A stretch of DNA of 64,000 nucleotides, taken from the NCBI GenBank assembly GCA_965153455.1, contig OZ234493.1:28882213-28946212 (forward strand), in the 5' to 3' direction. Below, piece after piece: positions 24,491 through 38,200 of this stretch (the first letter of the stretch is position 1; every line of letters begins with the position of its first letter). Made by a program: the position numbers and the translations under genes. This stretch comes from Sphagnum compactum. Taxonomy: Eukaryota; Bryophyta; Sphagnopsida; Sphagnales. The notes under the pieces are model-generated. The model ran no database searches. It was not told where the DNA came from and worked only from the letters and a program-made list of their open reading frames with translations.

Positions 24491-27400
24491 TAATAAAAGT
24501 TATAACAAATGAAATAGTAAGAAAAGTAATTATGAAAAATAGCTAGTCGTTACATAAATTAATAATGTAAATTTTTTTTAATATTATTAAATATTTAATG
24601 TAGTAAAATATAGATTTTTTTAAAAATTTTACGACATGAATTATTATTCAAAAAATATTATAATTAATAAAATTATCATAATTAATAAATATTTACTAAA
24701 AGTGAGATAATAATAATATTATTATTATTATTAATTAGGCTAGTTACTAGATACTAGCTACATTAATAATATTATTATATTATTATTTATTAGATTTATT
24801 ATAAATAATTTAATTACGAGGTAAATTAAACTTAAATTAATTTAACCTAACCTAACTTAAGATGATAAACTAATTAATAGTTGATAGTTAGTATGGAGTT
24901 GTTAATACATGCAATTAGGATACAACTAAATTACGAAAAAAATTTATCCCATATATTTTGTCTTGACTTTTAATTTAGAAACCATATAACTAAGTGCATT
25001 AGAACATTGAAAATACACAAATAACATTAAAAACCAAATGCCATTTTTGATCAGTTAATCAAATAAGGTTGACATTTAAAGGTTAAACTTAAAATAAAAT
25101 AGGATTTAAAAACCTAACCTATTTCCTAGCCTACACTTACTTAGTTACTTACTTAATGATGCACTCCCAAATTCCTTAACAAATTCAAGTATGAGTCCAA
25201 AGGTGAAAACAACAAGAATAAAAAGTTTGGGAATGAATAGGTACGCTCCTTAACTCGCAACACTTCGGGGATAAAAGGGGCATGCTAGAGTTCCGAGATG
25301 GGGGTTAGGGCAAACGACAAGCAGGTCAATTATTTTCACAGACTTGCACAAACCAAACAACAAGTTAGTTATTGCATAATTAGAGTGTTTTCGATGCACG
25401 GATGAACCATGGGCATACACGGGTTCATAAGACTCATCATGGCCTGGACTTGGGGGAAGCCACCACCTCCCCCTTATAGTAGTCTCTGTGCCTGGCCATA
25501 AGATTGCACCAAATGTCATTTTGTCTCGAGAGTCCGAATTCAAGAATTGTGAAATTTTCGAAATTATGACTCCCACAACTTTGGAGGCCATTTCATGTAA
25601 ACCTCCGATTGAAATGAAGTTTAAAGCAAAGTTGTAACCTTTGTCAAGAGCTTTCCAAATATATGTGGCACACCACCTGAAAGTAAAATAAATCAAGGAG
25701 ATTTTCAACTTTTAGTGGTCGGGAGTCAGATTGACACTTTGACACCCAACCCTTCTTTTGGCCATAACTTGTGTTTTAAGTACTCAAATGGGGCACACGA
25801 GCCCATTTTAGACATCTAAGTTTCAAAACCCAATGAGTTTGGACCCCTGAAATTGTTTTTTCAAAATTTAGGAGTCCATTGAGACTACAACTCCCAAAAT
25901 GGGAGCCCCCTTGGGAGTGTGTAGGTTCATTCCCTCACACTCTCCTACACTCTAAAAAGTCTGAAATGTGACTTTCGAGCTTCACTATCGACCTGCACCT
26001 TTGCGAGCCCTTGCCTTAGTCATGAGCCCAAGACTAGAGTCATGACACCTAGTCTGAACCTACCTATTTAGCATAGGTAAATAATGTTAGGCTAAAAAGA
26101 TAAATAAATAGGCCAACCTATTAACCTACCTATGTGGATTAAGCCTAGGTACCTTAGGCCTCCCTAAGTTACCTATAAATTGCCACATGTCTCCTTGTAA
26201 TTTGATAAAATATTAACTTACAAATTGTCATGTGTCACCTTGTAATTCGATCAAAACATTAACCTACAAATTACCATGTGTCCCATTTCAATTTGCTAAA
26301 GATTACACCTCATTAGTTTAAGCTAGGTCTCCCTAGGTTAATAAACATGCCATGTGTCATATTGAAATTTGTTATTAGTTGTATACATGGCATAATGTAA
26401 GGTCCAATCAAATTAGTTGCATGTTAATTGCATGGCAATTGCATAAACCATATGTTTCACATACACATGAAATGATATATGTTGACTTTGACTTCATCCA
26501 TCATCTGCAACTAAAGATGCATGTGACTTGTCCAAGGCAACTAGGGGACTTTTAGCTACATATTATGCAAGCAACTAAAACATAGTGGCATGGGCCAATT
26601 GACAGAAAAAATTGTTTTTTACGACTTCTCTTATGCAACTACATGTGTCTTATGCAACTAAAAAAAATGTTGCATGCAACTATTTATTAGTTAGATGCAA
26701 CACATGTAGTTGCATAAGACAAGTTGCAAAATACAAATTTTTTATTAATGGTCGTAGAAAGCCATTTATTTTCTGGTGTTATTCAAATTCAAATTAGTGT
26801 AATGTTTTTGTTTGAAAATGTCCTAAGTTTGTCAACAAAAAAACACACCTAAACAACACCATGGATGACAAAAAATGGAGAAGAACAAAAAGATAAGAAT
26901 GTTGACAAGGAACAACAAAATGACAACAAAAATTAATAAGGGTGTTAAAAAGGCACGTTGGAAACACCAAGGGTGTCTACATCTTAGAAGTAGAGATAAG
27001 TTTCAGGATGCTTTTAATACTTATCATGCAGCACACAAACTTTGCAGGTGGAATGATAACTTGGCCATTACTAGGATGAGCCTTTAAAAGTAGTGTATGC
27101 AATTAATAATCACTTGGGCCAGGCCCCATAAGAGAGTCTCAAATTGCTTGACTTGCATTATTTCAATATGCACAAAGCAGACACAAATGATTGAATTGAA
27201 TTTCAAACAAAAGAAATTTCTTACTTTCTACCTTCATGAATATTCTTGCATCTTTGCAAACCCTTGAGCTTCCAAGCTGATCATAACCTGACCCTGCCTG
27301 CAGCAGTCGGAAGCTGCTTGACTCCATAGCTCACTGTCGTGTCACAAACAATGTTCATGTCCATCTTGCCATTTTCATTGCCAAAATCTCTCTCAGCAAT

Positions 27401-27563
27401 TGATCAATCTCTCTGTAATCAATCAATCTTGCAGCATTGATCTCACGAAGTTCTATGCATGTGAATCTGTATCTTGAGATGTTCAGCTTGACAAGAACAA
27501 TACATATGCAAGAAATGTTGACATGCTTTTTCCGCACACCATTTTGTCTTTGTTTGATGTCAG
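24491..27563. other. Intergenic, probable transposon debris
   Basis: Very AT-rich to about 25240. From 25250 to 25960 the composition changes and a minus-strand frame of 152 residues is open (25250-25708), with no recognised domain; it resembles non-coding LTR-type sequence read by chance. Short tracts around 26050-26170 are rich in CCTACCTA-like words. Confidence 0.4.
26171..26307. repeat. Three tandem units of about 46 bp
   Basis: Units start at about 26171, 26216 and 26262 with acctacaaattgccatgtgt and continue with cttgtaattygat. A weaker fourth copy may start near 26338. Confidence 0.7.
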
Positions 27564-27847
27564 CTACAAGTGATTATGAATACAGAGACATAGCCATGGA
27601 AAGTGTAGATGCTGCTGGTGAGTCTGCCAGGGGGAGGAGAAGGAGGATACTGGCGGACACAGATTTTAGAGCTCAGTTTGAGATTGCACCCCTGAGACAG
27701 CAGTACACCTTGCTTGTGCAACTTTTTCCCACAGCTTTCATAGGAGGAAGCCAAGCAGTTGCAGAGCATTTTGACTGTCATGTCCAAGGCTATCAAATGC
27801 TCATTGAAGAAGAGAGGGTTGGATTTGCCACCATTGAGGAAAGCTGA
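27564..27847 (+). pseudogene. DUF506 / PDDEXK-like family fragment
   Basis: An open frame preceded by a CAG acceptor-like site encodes YEYRDIAM, then DTDFRAQFEIAPLRQQY and LFPTAFIGG. This matches the core of plant DUF506 proteins (D-x-D-F-R-x-Q-F-E-I-A followed by a P-x-x-F-[VI]-G motif). Function of the family is poorly known. The frame ends in TGA at 27845-27847, soon after the core. Upstream and downstream parts of the family could not be found, so it is most likely a fragment. Assignment rests on the short motif. Confidence 0.5.
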
Positions 27848-29344
27848 GTATGTATGAACCAAGTGGTTCTCTTCACACAGGCACACCACGAATCTGGTTT
27901 CTCAACAACACAACAACAAAACTGGTCAATGTCCTGCCGCTGCTGAAAGAGCTGCAGTTCAAGATTTTCCTGGCATTGCTACAAGAGACAAGAAGGGACA
28001 GGACTTGAAATTCACAAATGAGATGGAGATACTGCTATTCCGTAAGACTGATCATCATTCAATGTCAGAAATGATGATTATGATGATGAGAGGGATCATG
28101 AAGAATGAAATCACATCATCACAAAGACCAACGACCACCAAGCATTGTTATGTAAAGAAACAAGATCAAGAAGCTTCAGAGCCTAGTGATGAGGGAGTGT
28201 TTGCCAGAGGTGCAAACTTGTTGCACAATCTATTAGCTGTTTGTGATCAAGCAAAGACCAATCGTGATTATAACATCAGTGTTGAGGAGATTGATAACAC
28301 GGCTTGGCAACCCGGAAGTGATGCCCAGAGCTTCAGACAGGCATAGTCCTCCACTTGCAGGTTTAACTGCAATCCTGAAAGAGACAATCCAAGCACATTG
28401 AGCAACAGAATTCTGAGCAAGATCCGAATTTCTTTTTGCAGGTTGTATGAATGAAAAGAATGCGACTCAGTACTGGGAGAGAGACTGGGAATGAATCCCA
28501 GGGGGGGGGCGGGGGGTGATTTAGCAAGTTGCCCAGTTTTTTCAGCCCTGACTGCTAGTGTAAAGGGGGCCTTAGACTAAATCAGGGTCTCGGAGTTCAA
28601 ATTTAACATTTCTTTGATGTTATTATCGGGAAAAGGGCTCATTCACGACGGTGAATGTACTAACGTAGGTGCAAAAAGTTAAAAAATTAAATCAGCCTGG
28701 CCATCAATTACAGGTTGCCCCAATTCCTTCACAAACACCAGACTTGGTTGTGGGCACCATAACACAAACCAAAAATGGGCCAAAAGTTACTGGCTTTGAC
28801 TAGGCTAAGGCCACAGATCTCAGATCCAACATGTTTGCACCAGATGTCAATCGTGCTGATTGTGGTTTTCCACATAAGCAGTCAAAAGGGTCTTGCAGTA
28901 AAACATCATTAGTTTCACAACATATTTTCCCATACTTTATTTAGAGTGCACACATATATATACTTCTGTACCAGTACTTCTTTTTCTTTTTCTTTCCCAA
29001 TTTTGTGGTTTGTAAATTTTGTCCATTCTTTCCACTTTTTGATCATTTTTTTCACGAATTTGCACTATTAAAACAAAATTTCCCAATTTCTTCAAAAAAA
29101 ACTTTGTAGCCACAGTGCGAAAATTCACCAAGAAAAATCACTGCTCTGTACAGAATTTCTTTCGTTTTTCCACTCCCCATTTATTTGCTATGACCGTCCA
29201 GGTAACTTTTCCTTCTCCCCCCAGGCTGCTCCAATCATAGCCACTGGCCAGGGCGAACCAGCACCTACACTGGTACACTCACCTTCTTGAGCAAGGCCTC
29301 TTAGAGGCTGTCTTTGTGGATTCAGATACCCTGATTTTGTCTAA
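27848..29344. other. Spacer with one unrecognised open frame and a G-rich run
   Basis: The plus frame 28005-28346 (113 residues, ends WQPGSDAQSFRQA) has no clear homology; it might be the tail of the DUF506-like relic. A run of 9 G, then C, then 6 G at about 28501-28516 could form a G-quadruplex. Nothing else is recognised. Confidence 0.35.
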
Positions 29345-29646
29345 GAGCATCTCCACCCCCAAACTGTACGCAACCCCTTTATGTTAAAATAGAATAGTGT
29401 TTAATGATCACTGTCCCCACCCACAAACGTCATGAAAGTCCCTTTGAAACACTCAAAGACCATTCATGTCTTTACATCTGGACCATTAATAGTCACTGTC
29501 CAAATCCGTAGTAAAAAAAAGCTTTTAAAGGGGTTAAAATGACCACTGCAAAATCGACGTCAATACAGGAGCAGAGCGGGAGTCATGCTATCCTGCTGCA
29601 AGATTTAATGAAAAGGGGTGTTTGCAAGTGTGGGGTGGAGATGCTC
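29345..29646. mobile_element. PIF/Harbinger-type (Tourist-like) MITE, 302 bp, TSD TAA
   Basis: Terminal inverted repeats begin GAGCATCTCCACCCC at 29345 and end with its exact complement at 29646; similarity extends about 30 bp inward. The element is flanked by TAA at 29342-29344 and 29647-29649, the target duplication expected of PIF/Harbinger elements. It has no coding capacity. Confidence 0.88.
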
Positions 29647-30603
29647 TAAGGATGCTACATCATGTTTTGAAACTGCCCCCAAAAACTTTGGGATTTTCAC
29701 TGTGGTTCTACTGTAGGCCAGGTTCACCCGACCAAGGCAAATTGATCCCCACATTGTGATCATGGTAAAAATCGCAAAGCCCATTTAAATTGCTCATAAT
29801 ATTCTAAATATTAAAAATATCATTTCCCTAAACAAAATCCTGGTCCCTAAGCCCAAATTTATAAATTTTGGGGCCTAATATGGCCATTTGAATGGGTTTT
29901 GGGGGTTTTTACCATGATCCCAATGTGGGGGCCAATTCACCCTGGCTGGTTCAACCAAGGCCCAATTAATCATGCATTGCCTGCAACATGAGCTCTGGCA
30001 GAACGCTTCAATAATTCACTGGGTGAAATCAGCAAACAGCAGGAAACGTGTGGATCAATAGTTTTTTGGGTCAGTTTTGAGATATAGCCCAAGTGGCTAT
30101 CAGCAGTAGGAAGATTTAGTCAGATTTGGCTATGAGCTAAATATGGCATTAGAAAACTTTAAACATATTTCTCTTATTTTTTACTACCTACTTGAAAACC
30201 ATGTATGGAAATCTGACGATTTTTTTTTGGATTTGGTTGAATTTTAGCTATAGAGAATCTCAAAAAGCATTTGATTTTAGCACTTTTCAAATTTATGACT
30301 TAGCTTTTTGGCTACAGTTTTTTGGTAAAAGAAAGGTCGGTGTGTGGATGTGAACAAAAGTCATGAAGATAATAATGGAGGAGGCCAGAGGGAAAAAGTG
30401 AAGCGTGTTTGACAAGTCTCAAGCTGACATTGCATATTCCATCCTCAATTATGAGTAGAAAATAGACACATGTGTTCCTGAAGGAAAGTACTGAATTGTT
30501 CAGTGGCCAAGAAATCGGTAAAGCGCGTATGCTACAGTCTGAAGAGTCACGGCAAAACCCTTCTCGAAGTTTCTGGGGGAGGAGAAAATGAAGAAGAAAC
30601 GTC

Positions 30604-31019
30604 TGTGAGAAAAGTCGAAAAAGGAGTAAGAGAACAGAGTGGGGGAATTCCAGGGAGATCGTGAAGAGGAAAGGGGTTGATGTTTTTTGGAGAGATCTAG
30701 TGGAAAGATCAGCGTAGCGTGCGGGAATCTGTGATGTGACGGACACCCGTCATACCCTGTGTATGCTATTGGGATGGCAGAGGATTTCTAGCTGGTTTTA
30801 TTAGAGCTTCTTCTCATGTGAGAACAGTCGAAAAGGAGTAAGAAGAGAAGAGTGTGAGAATTCCAGGGAGATCGTGAAGAGGAAAGGGGTTAATGTTTTT
30901 TGGGGAGATCTAGTGGAAAGATTAGCTTAGCTTGCGGGAATTTGTGATGTGAGGGACACCCATCATACCCTTTGTATGCTATTGGGATGGCAAAGGATCT
31001 GTAGCAGGTTTTATGAGAG
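30604..31019. repeat. Direct tandem duplication, unit about 205-213 bp
   Basis: The segments starting at 30604 and 30817 share gaattccagggagatcgtga, gaggaaaggggtt, ggagatctagtggaaagat and a tatgctattgggatggc block in the same order. They differ by scattered substitutions and small indels. No frame with meaning spans it. Confidence 0.85.
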
Positions 31020-31074
31020 CAAAAGGTTAAGAGAAAAATATTTATGAGAGCAGTGAGCAAAAGTAATTCCAGTA

Positions 31075-32227
31075 GTGCGAAATATGGGAAGTTCATATGG
31101 CCTCAAGGGAAAAGGAGTGGATCTTTCACAAGGGCCACCAAAAAGAAAGAGAGATGTTGTGCATTTCCCTGCTGCGATTGAGACACCTTTGGTCCCTGCT
31201 GAAAATGCTCCTCCAAGCTCTAGATGGCACAGCAATGTGGTGCTTCTTCTTAATCTTATGACGAACTTTCTTTGCACAGTTTTTTCTTGGGCTTTCCCAA
31301 GTTACATGTTGAAGTTTGATTTTCCTTTGCTTTTTTAAATTTTGTTTGGGTGTGTGTTGAAAATTTTCCTTGACCCTTACAACCATGTTAGCTCGTTGTC
31401 TTCACAAAGCATCAGGAGAAGGAGGTCTAGTTCAGATTTGAACTCCCAACCAGCAGCTTCACAACCATACCCTTTAGCCACTAGGGTACCTAAATGTCCT
31501 CAATCATTTACAAGCTTCCTTGTCATACATTTTCACTTTGCCTACTTTCCAGTTTGTTTCCAATATGAAATGATGTTCAAAACAATAGGAAATGGAGTCA
31601 TCATTATAGCCTCTTACACTTGTTATAACAAGTAGAATTGGTAAAAGGGAAATTTGTCAATTGCCATTGACTAAGAATATATTGAACTTATAAGGATTGG
31701 AACTTTCATTATGAGTTAAGTTCAATGTGTAGTCTTAATCCAACAACCTAAAGCAAATTATTAAAATGCTCTTGGACATTCTTATTGGGTTCGTGTCCTA
31801 ATTCCTTAGGAGTTGGAGGCCTTAGTGACCCAAATGTTGGGGAAAATGTCATGAAATACAAATGAACCAGACTAGATGGTTTAGTTAATCAACCCAAACT
31901 TGAAAGAATCCAATTCTTAGCATTAACCTTTATTGATTGGCATTAGTTCCACCTACTATGCAACAATATTTACTTATTGAACTATGTTTTGAAACTTTGA
32001 AGTCTATGACACGTGTGAATGACCTTCATTTGTGAGTCATGCAAGACAGATTTGGTATTCTCCAATTCATCTATTATTGTCTTCTTGTTAAACTTAATCT
32101 TTTCAATTATTGCCTTTATCTAACTACTATAATTTTTATATTGCATTTCTCTAATTTAATGTATAGCCAAATAATTTTGAAGAGATGTTTGAAGAATTAT
32201 GTTGACCCTTTTTCATTTTCTTTGCAG
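31075..32227 (+). other. Spacer upstream of the NLR gene
   Basis: An open frame at 31075-31338 has no recognised domain. First exon(s) of the NLR gene could lie here, because the first recognisable exon starts at a splice acceptor and not at an ATG. None can be assigned with confidence. Confidence 0.3.
31434..31480 (-). mobile_element. tRNA-derived SINE-like fragment
   Basis: On the minus strand an A-box (TGGCTAAAGGG) is followed by 25 bases and a B-box (AGTTCAAATCT, one mismatch). No cloverleaf with proper acceptor stem is formed, so this is not an intact tRNA. Confidence 0.4.
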
Positions 32228-35200
32228 AAATATCTAGTGCATGATTTAAATCCCACTTGCAATTCCGATAATCCAAACTTGACCATTATTTTTTTTCATG
32301 GGATTGCTTTTGGCACAAATGATGAATGGAAGGAAACATGGACAACACGCCCCACCAACAATAGAGAAGAGTGCATATGTTGGCCAGAAAAGTGGCTACC
32401 CGAAGACTTGAACAACAATGTTTGAATTTTATCATTGTCCTATGATTCTAACATTGTGGCAAGTGTTCACAATGATGTCACTGAAATTGGCAAAAACCTC
32501 ATTCAAAGTTTGGTTATAAATTCAAGGTGTGACAATCTCCTCTATTTATGGACACATTAATTATTTCTCCTTGTGTACATTAAAGATAATTGTTTACATC
32601 TTAAAAATTTCTTAAATGTTTTGCATGAGTTAATTGTTCCTGTGTGCTAGTATTGTGATCCACACCAACAAGTTGCAATTTATTTGAATTGTTAGAGTCA
32701 TGTAGGGGAACGTAAAATGGGGCTAAAATGCAAATGTTCTTGTTTGATGATAATAGCAAAGTCTATGTTCATATTATAAGTTCATGGTACAACTAGTTTG
32801 GTTTTGATGGTAATTTTTAGTTTGCATTTTTTGAAGTTTTATCTTTGGTAATGCAATTGAATTAAATTAAATTAATACATCTATAGAAAATTTGCATCCA
32901 TTTCATTGCAAAAACATTATTTCCAAAAAAAGGTATATCTTTTTTTAATTTAAATTTCTTCTTATTTCAACGATATTTCCAAAGTAACACATAGAAGGTG
33001 AGTTCTACATTAACACAAGAATGTAAACACCTACATACTTGTACATAATAATAGTTTTACCAAAACATGGTTGTCACATTTTTTAGGTAGATTAGTGGAG
33101 TTGATAAATGAAAAATGAAAAATGACGAACAAATCAATTATGAATTTATGGCTCAGGTCATGTGTGGATTGGAAAATTGCCCCAAATATACTGGATAAAT
33201 TTGTACATGCTAATGCAATGTTGATAACAAAATTTTGGTGCATTGTTGAATATTTTGTAGTTATCAATCCCTTTGGGATGGACCAGTCGCATTAGTTGCT
33301 TATAGTTTTGGAGGTCTAGTACTCAAAAGCTTGGTGGTTGAAGCTTGGAAACACAAACATCAAAGGTTAAGAAATGATTTGGATGATGAAGTACACAAAT
33401 GTTGTAAGAAATTTTTGAACAATGTTAAAGGTGTAGTATTTTATAGTGTACCACATGCTGGTGGTACCCAATTTTTATCAAATTATTTCACTTGGCAACA
33501 TCAACAAATCAACACAATGAACAAGTATGCAACCCAATCTGGTTTTTAAAAAAATTTAAAATTTTTCAACCCACAAATGGAGCACCTTTCAATGGATTTT
33601 AAAAATGCCGCTCGTGAAAACCTCAACATTTATGCATTTGGCGAAGGATTACCACTCAACAAGAATTGGGTAAGATTTTCATTTCACCACATTGAAAGTT
33701 ATCCAACTTGGTTCAATAGTTGAACATTTTTTGTACTGTCAAAACTTGTCTGGGATCAAGGACTCAATATTTTTAAATATATTAATGTGGTGAATGGGTC
33801 ATGTGTTTTATGAACTTTATTTCATGAATTACTATGGATGGAAAGGAAATTTGATTGATTTCAAACATTAGGAAATAGGTTTTAAATTTTTCCTTTCATG
33901 AAATCAATTTCATATAAATATTTGTAAGGAAAATCATAACATCATTAAAACATGTAAGATTAATGAGATTAAAAACCAATAACTTTGTGATTTATTGATA
34001 TAATTTCCTTGCCAAAAGGTTGAAAGAAATTTTTTTACACAAAATATTTCATTTTGATTCAAACATCAATATTTATAAAACTTAGTTTCCACCACCATTT
34101 GGAATTACTATATTATTTATAAGTTAAAGCATAAGTGAACAAACAAGTCAATGAGTTCCATTAACTTAATGTTTTGCAAATGCAGGGAATTTTAGTACCA
34201 TATGCCTCAACTATTCAATTATCAAACAACAACCATTACAAAATTGAGGATGCTAATCACTTGACAATTTGCAAGCCACCAAACAAAGATCATCCAAATT
34301 ATTCTTTATTGTTAAAATGTTTGAAAATATGTATGGAGGTAAAAACTTCAAATCTGAATCTTTTGATTTCATATATGTTCATGTAATTTGATACACATTA
34401 GGTCATAGCACACTTGATGTGTATCGCATACGCAATGTCAGATATATTTGTTATCAAATAAAAAAGATAACATATAAATGACCTATATTTTGTGAATTTT
34501 GACAGAAAAATATATTGCTTCCACGTTTGCCATATCATGAGGTGGCGTTGATTGGCAAAGCAAAAGACATAAACATCTTGTTACAAAAGGAATATATTAT
34601 TGGTTTGGTTGGAATGGGTGGGATTGGGAAAACCACTTTGTGCAAAAAATTCTATCATTTGTTCCACAACCAATATGACAAATCTAGTTTTTTAGAGGAT
34701 GTGAAATCAAAAGACAATATTAACGATGTCATAAAACAACTCCTACATGATTTGTGTGGGATATGCAAGGATAAAACTGTGAATCAAGATGACCTTGACC
34801 GAATTAGGCAATGTATGATATCGGAAAAAGTGTTAATGGTGGTGGATGACGTTGGTAAAGCAGAGAACCTTACATCCTTGCAACTTCTCATTGATACCAA
34901 GAATGCAACTCCTAAAAGCAAAGTACTTGTGAATTGTCGAAATTGGCAAATTTTGAAATCTCATGTAAGTGAAGATGGAAAAGTGGTCATGAAATCTTTG
35001 GAAGAAAAACAAGCAAGGGAACTATTTATGTTCCATGCATTCGGTAATGCAAATCATGTTCCAACAAAGGATTTCAAAGATATATGTATGAAGATTATAA
35101 AAGCTTGTGGGGGGCTCCCTTTAAGCCTTAAAGTATTGGGTTCTTTTTTGTGTAATATTAAAGAGTTAGAAATTTGGGAAGGTGCATTAAGCAAATTGGA

Positions 35201-38200
35201 AAGTGGGCAAAGCTTCACTGGGGGCAATGATAATGAAGAACTTTGGAGTAAATTGAAGATTTCTTATGACCATTTGGATAAGGAACATCAAAACATGTTT
35301 TTGGATATTGCTTGTTTTTTGGGTGGTTTGAAAATAAGTACAATTTGTCGAGTGTGGAGTGGAGATTATTTATACCCAAGGTTTGCATTACAAAATTTGC
35401 AACATAGATCTTTAATCCAATGGGTAGAAGGTGGAATCTTGTACATACATGAACAATTACGAGACATGGGACAATATATTGCAAGGGAACCTCCAATTAT
35501 GAATCGATTTATATGGAAATCAAATATGTCAAAAAAAAATTTACAAAAGGATGAGGTTGTCACCATACTATTTCAATCCTATAATTTTATTATGATATCC
35601 TATGATTTCTTTTGATGTCCAAAACCAAATGCTTTAAATTTGAATCTTGATTTTATAAATACAGGCTTTTTTAATAAATTTGGCACTAGGATGAAATGTT
35701 TTTTTGTATTGATAATCCTTTTGTTTTCATTTCATGTGATAGGTGATGGAAAATTTAGAAGGCATCTCATTGAAAAAATGTGTCAAGTTGCCTACATTGT
35801 CCCAAATTAGTTCAAAGGGATTTCGCAACCTTAGGTTGCTTGACCTAACAGAAGCTTCACCAACTATCGTGGAAAATTGCATCCAAGGGAGAAATTTGAA
35901 TAATGTTAAATGGTTGTGCCTCAAGAACTGCATGATTCAAAAATTGCCAAATAATTTGTTTAATTGTTTCCAAATACAAGTACTTGATTTGGCACAATGC
36001 CAAAGTTTGGAAGAAATACCTTCATCTATTGGCCAATTAAATGCACTCCAAGAGCTTGATTTGTCGTGGTGTAAAAAATTGCAAAAATTGCCCCCATCTA
36101 TTGGCGAATTGAATGCACTCGCACAACTTGATTTGTCACAGTGTTCCAACTTGAAAGAACTACCTTCATCTATTGGCCAATTGAACGCACTCCAAAAGCT
36201 TCAATTGTCGCAATGTTCCAACTTGAAAGAACTACCTTCATCTATTGGCCAATTGAACGCACTCCACACGCTTGATTTGTCACGGTGTTCCAACTTGAAA
36301 GAACTACCTTCATCTATTGGCCAATTGAACGCACTCCAAAAGCTTCAATTGTCGTAATGTTCCAACTTGAAAGAACTACCTTCATCTATTGGCCAATTGA
36401 ACGCACTCCACACGCTTGATTTGTCACGGTGTTCCAACTTGAAAGAACTACCTTCATCTATTGGCCAATTGAACGCACTCCAAAAGCTTCAATTGTCGTA
36501 ATGTTCCAACTTGAAAAAACTACCTTCATCTATTGGCCAATTGAACGCACTCCAAAAGCTTCTTTTGTCGAACTGTTCCAACTTGAAAATACTACCTTCA
36601 TCTATTGGCCAATTGAACGCACTCCAAGAGCTTAATTTGCGGGGGTGTTTCTACTTGAAAGAATTACCTTTATCTATTGGCGAATTAAACGCACTACAAC
36701 AACTTGTTTTGTCAAAGTGTTCTAACTTGAAAGAACTACCTTCATATATTGGCCAATTGAACGCACTCCAAGAGCTTTATTTGTCAAGGTGTTCCGACTT
36801 GAAAAAACTACCTTCATCTATTGGCCAATTGAACACACTCCGAAACCTTAATTTGAAGGGGTGTTTCCACTTGAAAAAATTACCTTCATCTATTGGCCAA
36901 TTGAATGCACTCCAAATTCTTAAATTGTTAGGGTGTTCAAACTTGAAAAAACTACCTTCATCTATTAGCCAATTGAACACACTCCAACAGCTTCATTTAT
37001 GGGGGTGTTCCAACTTGAAAGAACTACCTTCATATATTGGCCAATTGAACACACTCCACACGCTTGATTTGTCAGAGTGTTCCAATTTGAAAGAACTACC
37101 TTCATCTATTAGCCAATTGAACGCACTCCACACGCTTGATTTGTCACGGTGTTCCAACTTGAAAGAACTACCTTCATCTATTGGCCAATTGACAACACTC
37201 CAAGAGCTTGACTTGTTAGAATGTTCAAACTTGAAAGAACTATCTTCATCTATCGGCCAATTAAACGCACTCCAAGAGCTTAATTTGCGGGGGTGTTCCA
37301 ACTTGAAAAAACTACCTTCATCTATTGGCCAATTGAATGCACTTCAAAAGCTTGATTTGTCATGGTGTTCCAACTTGAAAGAACTACCTTCATCTATTGG
37401 CCAATTGAACACACTCCAAGAGCTTCATTTATGGGGGTGTTCCAACTTGAAAGAACTACCTTCATCTATTGGCCAATTGAACGCACTCTCAGAGCTTGAT
37501 TTGTCATGGTGTTCCGACTTGAAAGAACTACCTTCATCTATTGGCCAATTGAATGCACTCTCACAGCTTGATTTGTCATGGTGTTCTAACTTGAAAGAAC
37601 TACCTTCATCTATTGGCCAATCAAATGCACACCCACAACTTGATTTGTCAAGGTGTTCCAGCTTGAAAGAACTACCTTCATCTATTGGCCAATTGAATGC
37701 ACTCTCACAGCTTAATTTGTCATGGTGTTCTAACTTGAAAGAACTACCTTCATCTATTGGCCAATTGAACGCACTCCAAAAGCTTCAATTGTCGCAATGT
37801 TCCAACTTGAAAGAACTACCTTCATCTATTGGCCAATTGAACGCACTCCACACGCTTGATTTGTCACGATGTTCCAACTTGAAAGAACTACCTTCATCTA
37901 TTGGCCAATTGAATGCACTGTCACAGCTTGATTTGTCCAGGTGTCCCCTATTGAAAAAACTACCTTCATCTATTGGGCAATTGAACATAATCCAAAAGCT
38001 TAATTTGTCATGGTGTTCCGACTTGAAAGAAATACCTTCATCTATTGGCCAATTGAACCCACTCCACACGCTTGATTTGTCACGGTGTTCCAACTTGAAA
38101 GAACTACCTTCATCTATTGGTCAATTGAACGCACTCCACACGTTTGATTTGTCACGGTGTTCCAACTTGAAAGAAGTACCTTCATCTATTGGCCAATTGA

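Noticed and set aside
25250-25708. Minus-strand 152-residue frame as a gene
   Set aside because: No recognised domain, no splice support and a position in transposon-like DNA; probably a chance frame.
31434-31480. Functional tRNA gene
   Set aside because: A- and B-box-like words are present but no cloverleaf with paired acceptor stem forms.
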